This document shows, in pieces, positions 7,657 to 8,385 of a DNA stretch of 8,385 nt. The stretch spans positions 1 to 8,385 of the forward strand of contig JAEDNB010000088.1 in assembly GCA_016302725.1 (NCBI GenBank), written 5' to 3'. Source of the DNA: Lentisphaeria bacterium. Its GTDB lineage: Bacteria > Verrucomicrobiota > Lentisphaeria > Oligosphaerales > Oligosphaeraceae. The position numbers and the translations under genes were made by a program. Positions within the stretch are counted from its first letter, which is position 1. Every line of letters starts with the position of its first letter. The notes below the pieces were generated by a model. It saw only the letters and a program-made list of their open reading frames with translations, had not been told where the DNA came from and ran no database searches.

Positions 7657-8385
7657 TTATTTTGCCAAGGGGCCGTCTTCCAGCATCACGTAGTTGAAAC
7701 GATAGCAGCGGCAGTCAAAGACGGGCACGAAAAAGTCCGATTGCAGCATCTGTTGCGCTGCCAGGGTTTCCACATGGCCATCCAGCATCAGCAGATTGGC
7801 CCGGCCGCTGTGGACGGTGTAGACAAGGCCGGACTTGGGCGTGTTGTCATAATGCCACTTGATGTTGGTCAGGGCGGTGTAGTAGCCGTTGCCAAAGTAG
7901 AGGTCGCCACCCAGGATGATGGTGCTGGGGGAGGAAATCCGCGGCTTGCTGCTTTGCTCGGCGTCCCAGCACTTGTCCAGGAAGAGGGGCTGGGTGTAGC
8001 CAGTGGCCACGTAGTTTGTGGCGGAGAAGCCGTAGGTGGGCTTGACGTACTGGGCGCTCAGGGTGGAGAGGGAGTTCGAGGGGCACAGGTAGGTCTTCAA
8101 TGTCCTTTTGCTGGCCTTTTCATAGCCTACGCTGGTGGCGTAGGCCTTGATTTCGTCGTAGTCCGGCCCTCCCAGGTAGGGGGACATGGTCACGAAGGCG
8201 TTGGCGGGGCGGTTTTCGCCGGGCATCCGGAAGTCGAAATACTGGCTGCCGTTGGCGTGGAGCCAGTAGCCGTTGTAATCATCGCCATACATGGCTGCGG
8301 CAAGCCCCATTTGCTTCTCGTTGTTCACGCAGGCGATGCCCCGTGCCTTTGCCCGCGCCTTGGAGAGGGCGGGCAGAAGCATGGC
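7657..8385 (-). CDS. Prepilin-type H-X9-DG domain protein, 5' end outside the window (partial)
   Basis: The reading frame is open to the right edge, and 242 residues plus a TAA stop are visible. The first in-window Met (codon 8380..8382) is almost certainly internal. It sits in 'A-MLLPALSKARAKAR', which in this family directly follows the hydrophobic type IV prepilin signal (FTLIELL-type), so that signal and the true start lie beyond the edge. Further hallmarks, counted from that Met, are 'CVNNEKQMGLAAAMYGDDY' (18-36), a 'CPSN' segment (100-103), and an exact H-X9-DG motif (H191, D201, G202) in 'HSGRANLLMLDGH'. Family knowledge: such proteins are pseudopilin-like, exported through a type II secretion or type IV pilus-like route, and very numerous in Lentisphaerae, Verrucomicrobia and Planctomycetes; their function is unknown. 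A tail of about 39 residues with two Cys (FDCRCYRFN) follows the motif. The next gene starts 57 bases downstream on the same strand, which hints at a shared role in glycan use, but that link is inference. Confidence 0.9.
   Translation of the reverse strand, partial: AMLLPALSKARAKARGIACVNNEKQMGLAAAMYGDDYNGYWLHANGSQYFDFRMPGENRPANAFVTMSPYLGGPDYDEIKAYATSVGYEKASKRTLKTYLCPSNSLSTLSAQYVKPTYGFSATNYVATGYTQPLFLDKCWDAEQSSKPRISSPSTIILGGDLYFGNGYYTALTNIKWHYDNTPKSGLVYTVHSGRANLLMLDGHVETLAAQQMLQSDFFVPVFDCRCYRFNYVMLEDGPLAK

Noticed and set aside
1..8385. RNA genes, CRISPR arrays, insertion sequences, attachment sites or origins
   Set aside because: Coding sequence fills nearly the whole window. I saw no regularly spaced repeats, transposase motifs, tRNA-like cloverleaf or rRNA-like stretch. 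The 14 bases left of the symporter stop are too short to interpret.

Overview
The window looks like a piece of a carbohydrate-use locus from a PVC-group bacterium, most likely Lentisphaerota (Victivallales-like) or a close Verrucomicrobiota relative. The strongest clue is the rightmost gene, a prepilin-like protein with an 'LLPALSKAR..' start and an exact H-X9-DG motif, a type found in large numbers in Lentisphaerae, Verrucomicrobia and Planctomycetes. The G+C-rich sequence and the large exported glycosidase-like proteins fit this. The taxonomy is inferred from protein style; there is no marker gene here.

All four genes lie on the minus strand, so transcription runs from right to left. In that order they are: (1) a prepilin-type H-X9-DG protein whose 5' end lies beyond the right edge (7657..8385); (2) a 1184-residue exported multidomain GH42-like protein (4045..7599); (3) an 852-residue exported GH42-like protein (1481..4039); (4) a 12-helix GPH-family (MelB-like) cation:sugar symporter (15..1439). 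The gaps are 57, 5 and about 41 bases, with no convincing promoter or terminator between them. Genes 2 to 4 are therefore very probably one operon, and gene 1 may be its first or an upstream member.

A simple model is that the two secreted enzymes trim a glycan outside the cytoplasmic membrane and the GPH symporter takes up the released sugar. The prepilin-like protein may be exported or attached at the cell surface. No regulator, SusC/SusD-like pair, kinase or sulfatase is visible.

The most interesting point is the enzyme pair. They are divergent paralogues with the GH42-like layout (jelly-roll, TIM barrel, Rossmann-like trimerisation-type domain, C-terminal beta domain). They lack the usual Asn-Glu acid/base motif of GH42. 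Both instead have an '[TA]-E-W' motif where the acid/base should be, and an 'E-x-D-x-R-x-H' motif where the nucleophile should be. This suggests a distinct, poorly described glycoside hydrolase family of unknown substrate.
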